The notes: generated by a model not told the origin, from the sequence alone. A stretch of DNA of 64,000 bases from Phycisphaeraceae bacterium (GCA_019636695.1 JAHBXD010000002.1:186001-250000); one strand, 5' to 3'; positions 1-11,545 are shown, counted from the stretch's first letter. A program made the numbers and translations.

Positions 1-401
1 AAATAGACCAGGCTACCATCCGCCGTCCAATCCGTCAGAAACTCCGCCGATGGGTGGTGCGTCACACGCTCAGCGACGCCCCCGCCACCCGCCGACACAA
101 CATACAAATCACGCCCCCCGTCATAATTCCCCATGAACGCAACGCGACGACCATCCGGGCTGAACTTCGGAAACATCTCCCCACCCGGAGGACTCGCCAA
201 CTGCTGCGCCTGCCCGCCCTCTCGCGGCACTATCCAAAGATCATTGGCATACGCAAAAACGATGTGCGTGGCGCTCACATCCGGATACCGCAGCATGCCC
301 GCATGCGGCACTGTGTCCTGAGTCGCCTGGCCCGCCTCCGTCACTGCCCCAGCCGAGCCCGCAGCCCACACTAGCAACAGGAGCATCGCTCCCGACTTCA
401 T
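1..401 (-). CDS. Tricorn-like S41 peptidase, N-terminal part (cut by window edge)
   Basis: Only the first ~133 codons are in the window; the gene continues leftward. The reading frame starts with a signal-peptide-like segment (MKSG followed by a LLLLVWAAG core and an AGA end), then RYPDV, VFAYANDLWIVPREGG and KFSPDGRRVAFMGNYDGG. These are the first blades of the beta-propeller that opens tricorn-type proteases (TolB-like WD40 plus S41 peptidase). The catalytic part lies outside, so peptidase activity is inferred from the N-terminus only. The ATG at 401 is preferred over the in-frame ATG at 419 because an AGAAGG Shine-Dalgarno sits 7 nt upstream of it. A TolB-like or WD40-repeat protein without a peptidase domain cannot be excluded. 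Confidence 0.7.
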   Translation of the reverse strand, partial: MKSGAMLLLLVWAAGSAGAVTEAGQATQDTVPHAGMLRYPDVSATHIVFAYANDLWIVPREGGQAQQLASPPGGEMFPKFSPDGRRVAFMGNYDGGRDLYVVSAGGGGVAERVTHHPSAEFLTDWTADGSLVY

Positions 402-570
402 CAACGCACCTTCTGACATCTTGGGGTTCCTCTCGTCGATCGCTCCGCGCTCCCGAACACTTTCAAGGCACGATCACCGCCGACCAGACCTTGGGGATCG
501 CCATCGTAGCGTTTCACTCCTTCATGCCCAGCACCCGCCTTCCCACAGCCGCAGGCCCATACCATGCCGC

Positions 571-1449
571 ATGGAAACCCCCGGCCGGCGCTTCCGTGCC
601 CTCATGGACAAATCGTGCCTTCCTGTCCCAGGCGCCTTCAACGCCCTCGTCGCCCGAGCGGTCGCCCGCGCCGGCTTCCCGGCCTGCTACGTCTCCGGCG
701 CGGCCACCACCGTCTGCGCCGGGGTTCCCGACATCGGCCTGCTCACCCTCGACCACTTCGCTCGCATCATCCGCGAAGCGGCCGATGCCTCCGGCCTACC
801 CATCCTCGCCGACGCCGACACCGGCTTCGGGGAAGAAGAAATGGTCCGACGCACCGTCGTCGAATACAGCCGCGCCGGCGCTGCCGCACTACACATCGAA
901 GATCAGGTCTTTCCCAAGCGCTGCGGCCACCTCGACGGCAAGACACTCATCCCCATCGATCAGGCCGTAAGCAAAATCACTTGGGCCGCCGAAGCCGCCA
1001 AAGACCTCAACAACAATTTTGTTATCTGCGCACGCACCGACGCCAGAGGCGTCGATGGCTTTGACGCCGCGATCGACCGCGCCCGCGCGTACGCAAACGC
1101 CGGCGCAGACATGATCTTCCCGGAAGGACTCACTACCGAGGACGAGTTCGCCCGCTTCGCCCACGCCATGACCGCTGCCCCGAAGCGGCCCTACCTCCTT
1201 GCCAACATGACCGAGTTCGGCAAAACCCCCATCATCCCCCTCGCTCGATTCGCGGACATGGGCTACCACTGCGTCATCTTCCCCGTCTCCCTCCTGCGAA
1301 TCGCCATGGGCGCTGTCACACGCGCCCTCGAAACCCTGCGGCAGGATGGCTCCGTACAAGCCCTTCTTGCCGACATGCAGTCCCGTAAAGACCTCTACGA
1401 ACTCATCGGATACACCCCAGGCACACCCTGGGAATACCCCGTGCAATAA
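571..1449 (+). CDS. prpB: 2-methylisocitrate lyase family protein
   Basis: A 292-residue isocitrate lyase/PEP mutase-type TIM barrel. It carries the catalytic KRCGH signature (in FPKRCGHLDG), the metal-binding LADADTGFG motif, ALHIEDQ, ARTDA and LANMTEFGKTP. The length and the end of the protein (MQSRKDLYELIGY) match PrpB, which splits 2-methylisocitrate into pyruvate and succinate in the methylcitrate cycle. The frame is open upstream to 421, but homology begins at METPGRRFRALM (ATG 571). No methylcitrate synthase or dehydratase is nearby, so a related lyase (for example for 2,3-dimethylmalate) is possible. The next gene on the same strand starts 37 nt downstream, which suggests co-transcription. 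Confidence 0.8.
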   Translation: METPGRRFRALMDKSCLPVPGAFNALVARAVARAGFPACYVSGAATTVCAGVPDIGLLTLDHFARIIREAADASGLPILADADTGFGEEEMVRRTVVEYSRAGAAALHIEDQVFPKRCGHLDGKTLIPIDQAVSKITWAAEAAKDLNNNFVICARTDARGVDGFDAAIDRARAYANAGADMIFPEGLTTEDEFARFAHAMTAAPKRPYLLANMTEFGKTPIIPLARFADMGYHCVIFPVSLLRIAMGAVTRALETLRQDGSVQALLADMQSRKDLYELIGYTPGTPWEYPVQ

Positions 1450-1486
1450 GCCGCGCCAGTCCTCCCACACACCAGGCAAACCCGCC

Positions 1487-2728
1487 ATGCTTCCCCAAGC
1501 CCCCGACGACACCGACCGCCTCTATCTCGATAACGCCGCCACCAGTTTCCCAAAGGCGCCGGGCGTCTACGAGGCCATGCTCGACTACGGCCGCCGCATC
1601 GGGGCATCACCCGGCCGCGGCGCCTACGCCGAAAGCCGCCAAGGCAGCGCGGTCATCCTTCGCTGCCGCGAACGCCTCGCCCGCCTGCTCGATGCCGAAA
1701 CGCCTGATCGCATCGTCTTCACCCTCAACACCACCGACGCCCTCAACACCGCCATTCAAGGCCTCGTCGCCCACCACCGACGCACCCGCCCCGGCGCACC
1801 CATCCGCATCATCACCAGCGCCATGGACCACAACTCCGTTCTTCGCCCGCTGAACATGCTGCGCCGCGATGGCGTTTCGTGGTGTGCGCTCCCCGCCGAC
1901 CCCGCAACCGGCCTGATCGACCCCGCCGATTTCGCCCGTGCCATCAACCCCGAAACGGCTTTGGTCGCCCTCGTGCACGCCAGCAATGTCACCGGATGCA
2001 TCCAGCCCATTGACCACGTCGGCCGCCTCTGCCGCGAACAGGGCGTTCCCTTCCTTGTCGATGCCGCCCAGTCGCTCGGTCATGTCCCGATCAATGTCCG
2101 CGAGTGCGGCATTGACCTGCTCGCCTTTCCCGGCCATAAGGGCCTCCTCGGCCCGCTCGGGACCGGCGGCCTCTACATCCGCCCCGGGGTGGAAGGACTG
2201 ATCGATCCCTATCGCCAGGGCGGCACCGGCTCGCAGAGCGAGCAAGACACCCATCCTGACGTCATGCCAAGCCGCTACGAGTGCGGCTCCCACAACACCG
2301 TGGGCATTGCAGGGCTTTCCCGCGCCGTCGAGTGGATCCTCGAACACGGCGTAGCATCGCTCCGCGCCCACGAAACCGAACTTATCAATGCCATGCTCGC
2401 CGGGCTTGAAGGCCTTGCCCCCCTCGGCTACCGCCTCATCGGCTCGGCCCCGTCAACTTGCCGCGTCGCCACGTTCTCCGTGACACACGACACCATCTCA
2501 CCGCACGAACTCGCGATGGAAATGGAACGCCGCGACGGCCTGCTCGTCCGCGCGGGCATTCACTGTGCCCCGCGCGCCCACGAAACCATGGGCACCATTG
2601 ACCGCGGCGGCGGGGCTCGCATCAGTTTCGGCGCTTTCAATACGCTTGAGCACGTCCACCGCACGCTTGCCTGCCTCGAAGCGATCGGTCGCGACCTCGC
2701 CATCCCCGTCCGGAGCGCCGCCCGCTGA
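1487..2728 (+). CDS. Cysteine desulfurase family protein (class V aminotransferase)
   Basis: A 413-residue PLP enzyme of the NifS/SufS fold. The N-terminus reads LYLDNAATSFPKAP, the PLP-phosphate region includes HASNVTG and VDAAQSLGHVPI, and the lysine that binds PLP lies in FPGHKGLLGPLGTGGLY. A cysteine in RAGIHCAPRAHETMGT corresponds to the catalytic persulfide cysteine of desulfurases. The HKGLLGP...TGGLY block resembles the stand-alone desulfurase-family subgroup rather than housekeeping IscS. Overlapping upstream sequence is open, but homology starts at the ATG at 1487. No isc, suf or nif partner is adjacent, so the sulfur acceptor is unknown; selenocysteine lyase is an alternative activity. 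Confidence 0.82.
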   Translation: MLPQAPDDTDRLYLDNAATSFPKAPGVYEAMLDYGRRIGASPGRGAYAESRQGSAVILRCRERLARLLDAETPDRIVFTLNTTDALNTAIQGLVAHHRRTRPGAPIRIITSAMDHNSVLRPLNMLRRDGVSWCALPADPATGLIDPADFARAINPETALVALVHASNVTGCIQPIDHVGRLCREQGVPFLVDAAQSLGHVPINVRECGIDLLAFPGHKGLLGPLGTGGLYIRPGVEGLIDPYRQGGTGSQSEQDTHPDVMPSRYECGSHNTVGIAGLSRAVEWILEHGVASLRAHETELINAMLAGLEGLAPLGYRLIGSAPSTCRVATFSVTHDTISPHELAMEMERRDGLLVRAGIHCAPRAHETMGTIDRGGGARISFGAFNTLEHVHRTLACLEAIGRDLAIPVRSAAR

Positions 2729-2923
2729 CCCACCCGACGCTACTTCCGCACGCTTTCGAAGCATCGACCCCGGCGCTCGCATGCCATGCTTTCCACAGGG
2801 CACAAGGTCGATCGTGCCGTGGGTGCCATCTGCCGCCGGCAAGACATCAAGACCGGCCCCGAGCAACATTCCGCACGGTGCTCGATATATGGATACCCAC
2901 ACCCGATCCATCAGACACTCGCG

Positions 2924-4720
2924 CTACCAACTCTCACCCCACAGCGCCAGGTTGGCCATCGGCCACGCCAGATGCCAGAACTCCTCCGGCGCATCCGCCA
3001 CCGTCTCGATCGCCGATGGGCGAAACAACGCCGACAATAACCCCGAACCGCGGATCACCTCCGCCATGCCGCCAACCCATCCCTGAAACGGCAGCGGAAA
3101 ACTCGCCTTCGGCCTCGCCAGTACCGCCTCTGGAACCTCTCGCGAAAAAGCACGCCGAAGCACGCGCTTCGTCTGCGCTGCCGCCCCCCCCTCGCCCTCG
3201 ACAAACTTCTCCTCCATCGGCAGGCTCTCGGCACACAGCGCAACTTCCAGGTCGGCCAAGGGCGTCCGCCCCTCGACGCTTGCAAGCATCGTCGCCCCAT
3301 CCAGCCTTTCAAGCAGCCCCGTCAGGTTGACCCGCCGCTGCATCATCAGGTGTGCCTGGTGCGCATCACCCGCTCGATCGAGGCACATCCCGAACTCACG
3401 CCGATACAGTTCCACCGCGGATTCGTCGCGTCCCACCGCGTCCCATACCTCCGACCGAAACAGCAGCCGCTTCGCGTCAAGGCCCGCCCACGCCGCCGAA
3501 GCATACTCAAACGCCCCGCCGTCGCCCCGAGGCTGCTCACGCACAAACTTCGCCGCGGCCCGCAACGACTGGTCATACCCCCCGAAAAGCTCGTCAGCAC
3601 CCTCCCCCGAAAGCGTCACCACGCACCCATCCGCGCGAATGCGCTCCGAAACCTCGTGAATCGCCACCTCGTTCGGCGTGCTCAAGGGTCGCCCGAGCCT
3701 GCGCACCAGTTCACGCCAGCGCTCAAGAAAGAGCTCCCTTGTCACCGGCGCTTCCGTATGCGTCGTCCCGAGCATCCCGGCAACAAGCCGTGCATACGTA
3801 AAATCAGGCGCTTCACCCTCGTCGCGCGCGCCCGCACAATACGTCCGCAATTCACCCAGCGACGCCTTGGCAACTGAACACACAATCGTGCTGTCAAGTC
3901 CGCCGCTCAAGAGCGCGCACGTCGGCACATCCGCCCGAAGGTGCCTTCGAATCGAATCTTCAACAACCTCGCGCACTCGCCCCGCGGCGTCCGCCCCGCC
4001 TCCCCGAACCGGTCTATGCTCGCGCCACCAATCAAAACTCACATACTCCGGCGCATCCCCCGACAGATCAACCTCGACGCACTCGCCCGGCCGCAGCGCC
4101 AACACCCCTTCATACAGCGTCATCGCACCCAACGTCGTGCGAATCGTCGTCATATACGCGCTCAGCGTCCTGAGATTCGGCGTTCGCTCTACCCGAGGAT
4201 GCTTCAAGAGCGCCGGCAGTTCGCTCGCAAACGCAAACTCGACCGTCCCCCCCCGCGCGCCCTGCCACGTCACCAGCGGCTTGATCCCCAGCGGATCTCG
4301 CGCAAGAAGAAGCATCCGCCTCCGCACGTCATAGCACGCAAGGGCATACATCCCGCGCAGTCGCCATACCCCATCCCGCCACCACCGCGCGATCGACTCA
4401 AGCACCGTCTCCGTATCGCACGAAGACCGAAACACCACCCCCTCGGCCGATAGTTCCCTCCGTAACTCCGCATCGTTATACAACTCGCCGTTATACACAA
4501 GCACAAACCGGCCGTCCCTCGACTCCATCGGCTGCGATCCCGCCGAAGACACATCCACAACCGCCAGACGCCGATGACCCAGAACCACGTGCTCGCCGCG
4601 CCACAACCCCGCGCCATCCGGCCCGCGGTGCGCCATCGCGTCACGCATCCGCGCAACGTCTGCATCGCTCACACCCACGTCATGTCCGCGGCAGACCGCC
4701 ACGCCCGTAATGCCACACAT
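2924..4720 (-). CDS. asnB: Asparagine synthase (glutamine-hydrolysing)
   Basis: A 598-residue two-domain AsnB. Cys2 right after the initiator Met (MCGITGVAV) is the class II glutamine amidotransferase nucleophile, with RGPDGAG and VYNGELYN in the N-terminal ~190 residues. The synthetase half has the pyrophosphate loop LLSGGLDST and VTLSGEGADELFGGYD. It makes asparagine from aspartate, glutamine and ATP. AsnB paralogs of this size are common in surface polysaccharide clusters, and a sugar-phosphate transferase and an O-antigen-ligase-like gene lie just to the right, so amidation of a glycan precursor is an alternative role. It may be co-transcribed with the small gene upstream (106 nt gap). 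Confidence 0.92.
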   Translation of the reverse strand: MCGITGVAVCRGHDVGVSDADVARMRDAMAHRGPDGAGLWRGEHVVLGHRRLAVVDVSSAGSQPMESRDGRFVLVYNGELYNDAELRRELSAEGVVFRSSCDTETVLESIARWWRDGVWRLRGMYALACYDVRRRMLLLARDPLGIKPLVTWQGARGGTVEFAFASELPALLKHPRVERTPNLRTLSAYMTTIRTTLGAMTLYEGVLALRPGECVEVDLSGDAPEYVSFDWWREHRPVRGGGADAAGRVREVVEDSIRRHLRADVPTCALLSGGLDSTIVCSVAKASLGELRTYCAGARDEGEAPDFTYARLVAGMLGTTHTEAPVTRELFLERWRELVRRLGRPLSTPNEVAIHEVSERIRADGCVVTLSGEGADELFGGYDQSLRAAAKFVREQPRGDGGAFEYASAAWAGLDAKRLLFRSEVWDAVGRDESAVELYRREFGMCLDRAGDAHQAHLMMQRRVNLTGLLERLDGATMLASVEGRTPLADLEVALCAESLPMEEKFVEGEGGAAAQTKRVLRRAFSREVPEAVLARPKASFPLPFQGWVGGMAEVIRGSGLLSALFRPSAIETVADAPEEFWHLAWPMANLALWGESW

Positions 4721-4826
4721 GCCTATCGCCTATCGGCGAGGCCACTTCCTCGGCACGAGCAATCTCCGCCCAGGACTTTCCCCAGGCCGCCCGTCCCACT
4801 GCACACCTTGCGACCTCACGCGGCAC

Positions 4827-5222
4827 TTACACCCAGACCTGCACGATCAACTGAGGCTCGGTGATCTTCCCCTTCCACTCCCCGCAGCACATCGTGACAT
4901 TCTTCACTTCATATTCAGGGTGCTGATCCAGCCACTCATTGATCATCTGGTCAAGGTGCGACAACCCCTCGTCCGCCATCTTGCAGTGAAACGTCTTGCA
5001 ATGACATGCCCCCGTCCCCGTCGAATTGGGCTTGCGCGACCACTGCTCTTCCTTCGACCCGCCGATCTTCTGTTCAAACGCCCGGATCTTCGGCGGAGCC
5101 TCCCCCCCGGCGGGCTTGCCCAGCCCCGGCCCCGGGTTGTGCTTGATCTGGGGCGTTGGAAGCTCCAGCGGCTCGTTATCGTCAAAACCGCCCATATTCC
5201 GCAACGCACTGGCATGTCGCAT
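4827..5222 (-). CDS. Unknown small protein with CxCxxxxC motif
   Basis: No family recognised. The C-terminal half looks constrained: GACHCKTFHCKM (three closely spaced cysteines plus His, a possible metal site), then SHLDQMINEWLDQHPEYEVKN, MCCGEWKGKI and a beta-rich end TEPQLIVQVWV. The N-terminal part is proline- and glycine-rich and probably disordered. Start is uncertain: ATGs at 5303, 5222 and 5195 are all in frame and none has a strong Shine-Dalgarno; 5222 is a compromise. It lies upstream of asnB on the same strand and diverges from the sugar-phosphate transferase gene. It has no signal peptide or membrane segment. Confidence 0.6.
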   Translation of the reverse strand: MRHASALRNMGGFDDNEPLELPTPQIKHNPGPGLGKPAGGEAPPKIRAFEQKIGGSKEEQWSRKPNSTGTGACHCKTFHCKMADEGLSHLDQMINEWLDQHPEYEVKNVTMCCGEWKGKITEPQLIVQVWV

Positions 5223-5430
5223 GGCAGACCCCCGTGCTCGCAACCACGACGCCTCCGGCGCCGAAACCACCAACCCGGCCGGCACATCCGACCGAGTACT
5301 CATGCACAGTCACGAGCCCGCGCTCCGCCGGTCTTGGGCGCTGCCAACGGGGTCGAGCCGCGCTCCGTGCTCAGCCTACCACATTCGCCCCTCGCCGTCA
5401 TCCGCTCCTCCACGCCGTAGACTCTCCCGC

Positions 5431-6555
5431 GTGATCGAGGCCATCCTCCTGCTGATCCCCATCGCCTTCGCCGTCTCACTCACCGGCGTATGGATCATGC
5501 TTCGCCTGGGTAGACGCCTGCGCGCTTTCGACTCAGCCCCCATCCCAGGCCAGCAGAAAATGCGTCGACGCCCCATCCCCAACACCGGCGGCGTCGGTCT
5601 CTTTCTCGGCATCGCCCTGCCGGTCCTTGCCGGCCTCGTCGCCCTCAACGCCTTTGCCGATCCCATCGTCCGCGCCTTCCCCGCGCTCGCCGAACACCTC
5701 CCCCGCATCCGCGAGCAGACCTTTGACGCTGTCATCCTCCTCCTCGCGCTCACCGCGCTCCACATCATCGGCGTCATCGACGACAGACGCCCCCTCGGCC
5801 CCGGCCTCAAACTCGCCATCATGCTCGGGTGCGCTGCCGCCGTCGTCACCGCCACCACCGGCACACGCCTGCTCACCATGCTCGATGCGCACGTCGGCGG
5901 CCCATGGCTCAGCATCCTCATCACGATCCTCTGGTTCGGCGTCGTCACCAACGCCATGAACTTCATGGACAACATGGACGGCCTTTCGGCCGGATGCGCC
6001 GCCGTCGCCTCCATCTGCTTCCTGATCGCGACGCTCCTCAACGCCCAATGGCTTGTCGCGGCGCTCCTCGCCCTCCTCATCGGAGCGTCTCTGGGCTTTC
6101 TCGTCTTCAACTTCCCCCCCGCCAAGATCTTCATGGGCGACGGCGGTTCGCTCATTCTCGGATTCCTGCTCGCTTTCCTCACAACACGAACGACCTTCTA
6201 CGATCCCGCCGTCTCCGCGGGGTGGTACGCCCTCTGCATGCCCTTGCTTGTGCTCGCCGTACCGCTCTATGACTTTGTCACCGTCTCATGCATACGCATC
6301 CGCGCGGGCAAAAGCCCCTTCGTCGGAGACCTCAACCACTTCTCGCATCGCCTCCGCCGACGCGGCCTCTCGACCCGTCAGGTCGCCCTTGTCGTCTACG
6401 GCCTCACCGCCGCGACCGGTGTCAGCGGAATCATCCTCGCCTCGCTCAACTCGTGGCAGGCGGCCCTTGTTTCCGCTCAAGTCGCCCTCATCCTCGCCGC
6501 CCTCGCCCTCATCGAGTTCGCCAGCCGCGATCAGGAGCACCCCGTTGAACCCTGA
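5431..6555 (+). CDS. Undecaprenyl-phosphate sugar-1-phosphate transferase (MraY/WecA family)
   Basis: A 374-residue polytopic membrane enzyme. It shows the family signatures in order: RRRPIPNTGGVGLFLG near the N-terminus, VIDDRRPLGP, the catalytic NAMNFMDNMDGLSAG, IFMGDGGSLILGF and NHFSHRLRRRGLS (the WecA-type histidine loop). Such proteins move a HexNAc-1-phosphate from a UDP-sugar to undecaprenyl phosphate at the inner face of the membrane, the first step of O-antigen, teichoic-type or exopolysaccharide synthesis. The GTG at 5431 (VIEAILLLIP) is taken as start because the membrane segment begins there. The next gene overlaps it by 11 nt, so the two are translationally coupled. MraY itself is less likely because no mur genes flank it. 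Confidence 0.87.
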   Translation: MIEAILLLIPIAFAVSLTGVWIMLRLGRRLRAFDSAPIPGQQKMRRRPIPNTGGVGLFLGIALPVLAGLVALNAFADPIVRAFPALAEHLPRIREQTFDAVILLLALTALHIIGVIDDRRPLGPGLKLAIMLGCAAAVVTATTGTRLLTMLDAHVGGPWLSILITILWFGVVTNAMNFMDNMDGLSAGCAAVASICFLIATLLNAQWLVAALLALLIGASLGFLVFNFPPAKIFMGDGGSLILGFLLAFLTTRTTFYDPAVSAGWYALCMPLLVLAVPLYDFVTVSCIRIRAGKSPFVGDLNHFSHRLRRRGLSTRQVALVVYGLTAATGVSGIILASLNSWQAALVSAQVALILAALALIEFASRDQEHPVEP

Positions 6556-9016
6556 CGCCGCATCACCCAGCGCAAGCCGCAAGGCATCCCCCTCACGCGC
6601 TGCGCACCTGCTCCGCCTCATCGGGCTTGGCCTCGTCCTCTTCGTCGCCTTCCTCCACGCCCGCGCCGGACACACCACATTCCCCTACTGGGAACTTGAC
6701 CCCACCATCGCCCATTCGCCGCTTCCCCCCGCCAAGCCGTTGCTGCTTTTCGATCTTCTCACCGCTTCATACAACAGCCTCGGCCCCACCGCCATCATCC
6801 TGATCGACCTCTTCGCGCTCGTCGGCGCTGCCCTCATGCTCCTCGCCGAAAAACTTTCGCTTACCCCTGTCTCACGTCGCGCGATCGCCCTCGCCGCGAT
6901 CGGCTCAATCCCGTGCCTCTTCCACGCCTCCGTCGGAAACGTCGCCGACACCGTCACCGCAGTCACTTGGCTCGCCGCGATCTGGTCCGCGCTCGCGATA
7001 TGGCAACTCACGCGCCATCCTGAATGGCGAACCCTCATCCACGGACTCCTCGCCGCCTTCTTCATCATTCTTGTCGCGAAAGGCGCCATCCAGGTCTTCA
7101 TCGAACACCCGACGACCGTCAAAGACTTCCGGAGCGAAAAATCCACCATCCTCGCCGCCCGCGGGTGGGAACCCGGCTCATCCGCCGCACTCGCCTACGA
7201 ACGACGCCTCATGCAGCCCGAAGCCACCGCATGGTTCGGCCTCTCCAATGTTTTCTCGACCTTCGCCGCACTCACCATCGTCCTCGGCTTCATCGCCGCG
7301 ATCATCCCCGGCAAGTCCGGCCGCGCGCGCGCCATCACACTCGCATTGGCCGGTATCTCCGGCCTCGCGCTCACCGGTTCAAAGGGCGGCATAGGCGCGA
7401 CCCTGGCCGGCCTCGTCTGCCTCGGGTTTCTCCTCGCCATTCGCCATCGCCAGACGCCGCACGACGCACGACCGATGCTTCGTCGTTTCGTCACGGCGCT
7501 GCCGATCCTGGTCCCTCTCGCCGTCGTGCTCGCCGTCGTCCTTCGCGGCCTGCTCGGCGAGCGTCTCGGCGAACTCAGCCTCCTCTTCCGCTGGTTCTAC
7601 ATGCAGGCATCCGCCCGCATCTTCACCGCCGAACCGCTCCTCGGCGTCGGCCCGGGTTCATTTCAAGATGCCTATCTCCTCGCCAAAAACCCCCTCAGCC
7701 CCGAAGAAGTCACCAGCCCGCACTCCATCGCCTTCGATTGGCTGGCGACCCTCGGCATCGGCGCGGTCGCATGGCTCGCACTGTGCGCCATCATGCTGCT
7801 TCGTGCCGGTTCATCACTCCTTCTCCCGGCCCGCGCTCCCCAACATCTGATCGTCACAAAGCCCCTGGCCTATTTCATCGGAGCGCTCGCGATCGGTGTA
7901 CCCGCGCTCGCCACGTCAATGTGCTCCGGAAGCTCCCTCACCATCACCATCGCCAGCCACCTCTCTACTACCGAACATGTCGAGACATCACACCTCCTCG
8001 CCGGGCTTGCCGCCGAAGTGCTCCTCGCCGCCGCGTGGATCTGGCTCGCCCTCGCCCTCGGGCCTCGCCTAGCCGCTTCGCCGCTCGTTCCCATCGCCGC
8101 GATCGTGCTTTTCGCCCACGCCCAGATCGAAATGACCCCCACCCAGCCTGCTTCGGCCCTGCTCTTTGCAATCACCCTCGCGGCCTTCGCCTCACCCCTT
8201 GGCCCACCCGCGCCCACCGGCCGTCACCCCACTCACCACGCCGGATGGTGCACACCCCTCGTGCTCACCCTCACCCTCGCGGCAACCTCTCTCCTCCCCG
8301 TCATGGATTGGGAACGCCGCCTACTCGCCCCCGCACGCCAGGCCGAGCCGCTCGGCAAATTTGCTGCCGACCTCCGTCGCCTCAATGACCCAGGGCTTTC
8401 CTTGGCGCAGCAACGCGAGCAATTCGAACGCCTCGCTTCTGCACTCGCCGAACGCTTCGGGGGCAACCCTCCCCGCTCTCCCCAGGCCCTTCACGACGAT
8501 CTCACCCGGCTCCGAATCGCTGTCAACGTCTTGGCCGCCGAAGAACTCCACCTCGCGGCCCAACGCTTTCATCGCGGCGCCGACCCCCGCACCTGGTCCG
8601 AGGCGGTCGGCCGTGCCCTGAGTGCGCTCGCCGCCTCCGACCCACCCCCGGCACGGCAAACCCTCGCCATCCTCGATCTGGCTGAATCGGTCACCCGCGA
8701 GTTCTCAGACCGCCACCCCTCCCGCGCGACCGCCTGGAGACTTCGCGGCGATCTGCTCTCCCTCCATGCCGCGACCGATCCGGCCCTCGAAATCCAGGCG
8801 GTAGGCGCCTGGACAACTGCCGCCCGGCTCGATCCCTACGGCCGCTCAATCCGCGAACGCCTTCTCACGGCCGCTCAGGCCCGGGGCGACCTCCCCGAAA
8901 TCCGACGCCTCGCCCAGGAACTCCTCGACATCGACGACTGGCAGCGGCTCGACCCCCTCCGGCGCTATCCCGAACCCCGCCGCGCAGAACTCCAACGCCT
9001 CGCCAACCCGTCTTGA
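6545..9016 (+). CDS. O-antigen-ligase-like membrane protein with C-terminal helical domain
   Basis: About 823 residues. The N-terminal ~600 residues contain a dozen or so hydrophobic segments with the Wzy_C-like block LTGSKGGIGATLAGL, then a periplasmic loop PLLGVGPGSFQDAY and HSIAFDWLATLGIGA, which is the pattern of O-antigen ligases and polymerases. The last ~200 residues are soluble and rich in Ala, Leu and Arg, resembling TPR-like helical pairs. It probably joins or polymerises lipid-linked glycan. Start: a TTG at 6545 preceded by AGGAG with 7 nt spacing, inside the end of the upstream transferase gene. No ATG suits the N-terminus. Ligase and polymerase roles cannot be told apart from sequence. 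Confidence 0.78.
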   Translation: MNPDAASPSASRKASPSRAAHLLRLIGLGLVLFVAFLHARAGHTTFPYWELDPTIAHSPLPPAKPLLLFDLLTASYNSLGPTAIILIDLFALVGAALMLLAEKLSLTPVSRRAIALAAIGSIPCLFHASVGNVADTVTAVTWLAAIWSALAIWQLTRHPEWRTLIHGLLAAFFIILVAKGAIQVFIEHPTTVKDFRSEKSTILAARGWEPGSSAALAYERRLMQPEATAWFGLSNVFSTFAALTIVLGFIAAIIPGKSGRARAITLALAGISGLALTGSKGGIGATLAGLVCLGFLLAIRHRQTPHDARPMLRRFVTALPILVPLAVVLAVVLRGLLGERLGELSLLFRWFYMQASARIFTAEPLLGVGPGSFQDAYLLAKNPLSPEEVTSPHSIAFDWLATLGIGAVAWLALCAIMLLRAGSSLLLPARAPQHLIVTKPLAYFIGALAIGVPALATSMCSGSSLTITIASHLSTTEHVETSHLLAGLAAEVLLAAAWIWLALALGPRLAASPLVPIAAIVLFAHAQIEMTPTQPASALLFAITLAAFASPLGPPAPTGRHPTHHAGWCTPLVLTLTLAATSLLPVMDWERRLLAPARQAEPLGKFAADLRRLNDPGLSLAQQREQFERLASALAERFGGNPPRSPQALHDDLTRLRIAVNVLAAEELHLAAQRFHRGADPRTWSEAVGRALSALAASDPPPARQTLAILDLAESVTREFSDRHPSRATAWRLRGDLLSLHAATDPALEIQAVGAWTTAARLDPYGRSIRERLLTAAQARGDLPEIRRLAQELLDIDDWQRLDPLRRYPEPRRAELQRLANPS

Positions 9017-9375
9017 TCGGGAGCGCCCCCGCGCTACCATTGCCCGACTTGATATGTGGACCGATGGCGGCAAACCCGTGCGGGGTCGAACCCCTCGGGA
9101 TGTTGCTGGTCTAGGGAGCGTTGACGATGGAACAAGATCCTGACCCGGAGCAGGCCTGAACCTGTCACACGCCCCGCCCGGCGCTCGCCGGCGCATCCCC
9201 AAGTCCGCACCACGCACTGATTGTTCCAAACGCCCGCTCGCGGCGAACGTTCCGCTGACGACCGGCGGACACCGATCCCGAAACTCGCCTGCCGTGTCCT
9301 CCGGGCAATGACCCCCCGGACGGCCAGGACGATCAACCTGACGACCGCGACGCCGACACCACGAGAGAGCCTGTC
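9017..9375 (+). other. 359-nt spacer upstream of fusA
   Basis: No gene is seen here. The first ~100 nt hold a nested foldable element (listed separately at 9059-9111). The rest is GC-rich without a clear sigma-70 promoter, T-run or tandem repeat. fusA begins at 9376 with a GAGAG stretch about 7 nt before the ATG. Confidence 0.6.
9059..9111 (+). ncRNA. Candidate structured RNA / leader element before fusA
   Basis: The 53 nt can fold as one long hairpin with bulges: GACC 9059-9062 pairs with GGTC 9108-9111, GGCAA 9069-9073 with TTGCT 9103-9107 (one G-U), CCC 9075-9077 with GGG 9097-9099, and a tip of GGGGT 9082-9086 with ACCCC 9090-9094 closing on CGA. A 6-nt bulge GATGGC lies on the 5' side only. 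It does not match the SRP RNA core, a tRNA T-arm (loop too short) or any riboswitch consensus I know. It could be a leader or attenuator of fusA or a small RNA. The pairing is seen; function is inferred. Confidence 0.3.
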
Positions 9376-11490
<2,115 letters not shown>

Positions 11491-11517
11491 CCCCTCCTTC
11501 GCCTCCTGAACCTCCCC

Positions 11518-11545
11518 AAACCCGCGCCCACGGCGCGGGTTTTTC
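11518..11545 (+). terminator. Intrinsic terminator of fusA
   Basis: A perfect 10-bp stem, AACCCGCGCC 11519-11528 with GGCGCGGGTT 11532-11541, 3-nt loop CAC, followed by a T run. Confidence 0.9.

Noticed and set aside
7024-8388. A 454-codon plus-strand frame overlapping the O-antigen-ligase-like gene in another phase
   Set aside because: Very Arg/Pro-rich with no hydrophobic segments or motifs; the chosen frame has a Shine-Dalgarno and membrane protein pattern.
9082-9094. GGGGT-CGA-ACCCC read as a tRNA T-arm
   Set aside because: The loop is too short for a T-loop of 7 nt, and no acceptor, D or anticodon arms can be drawn around it.
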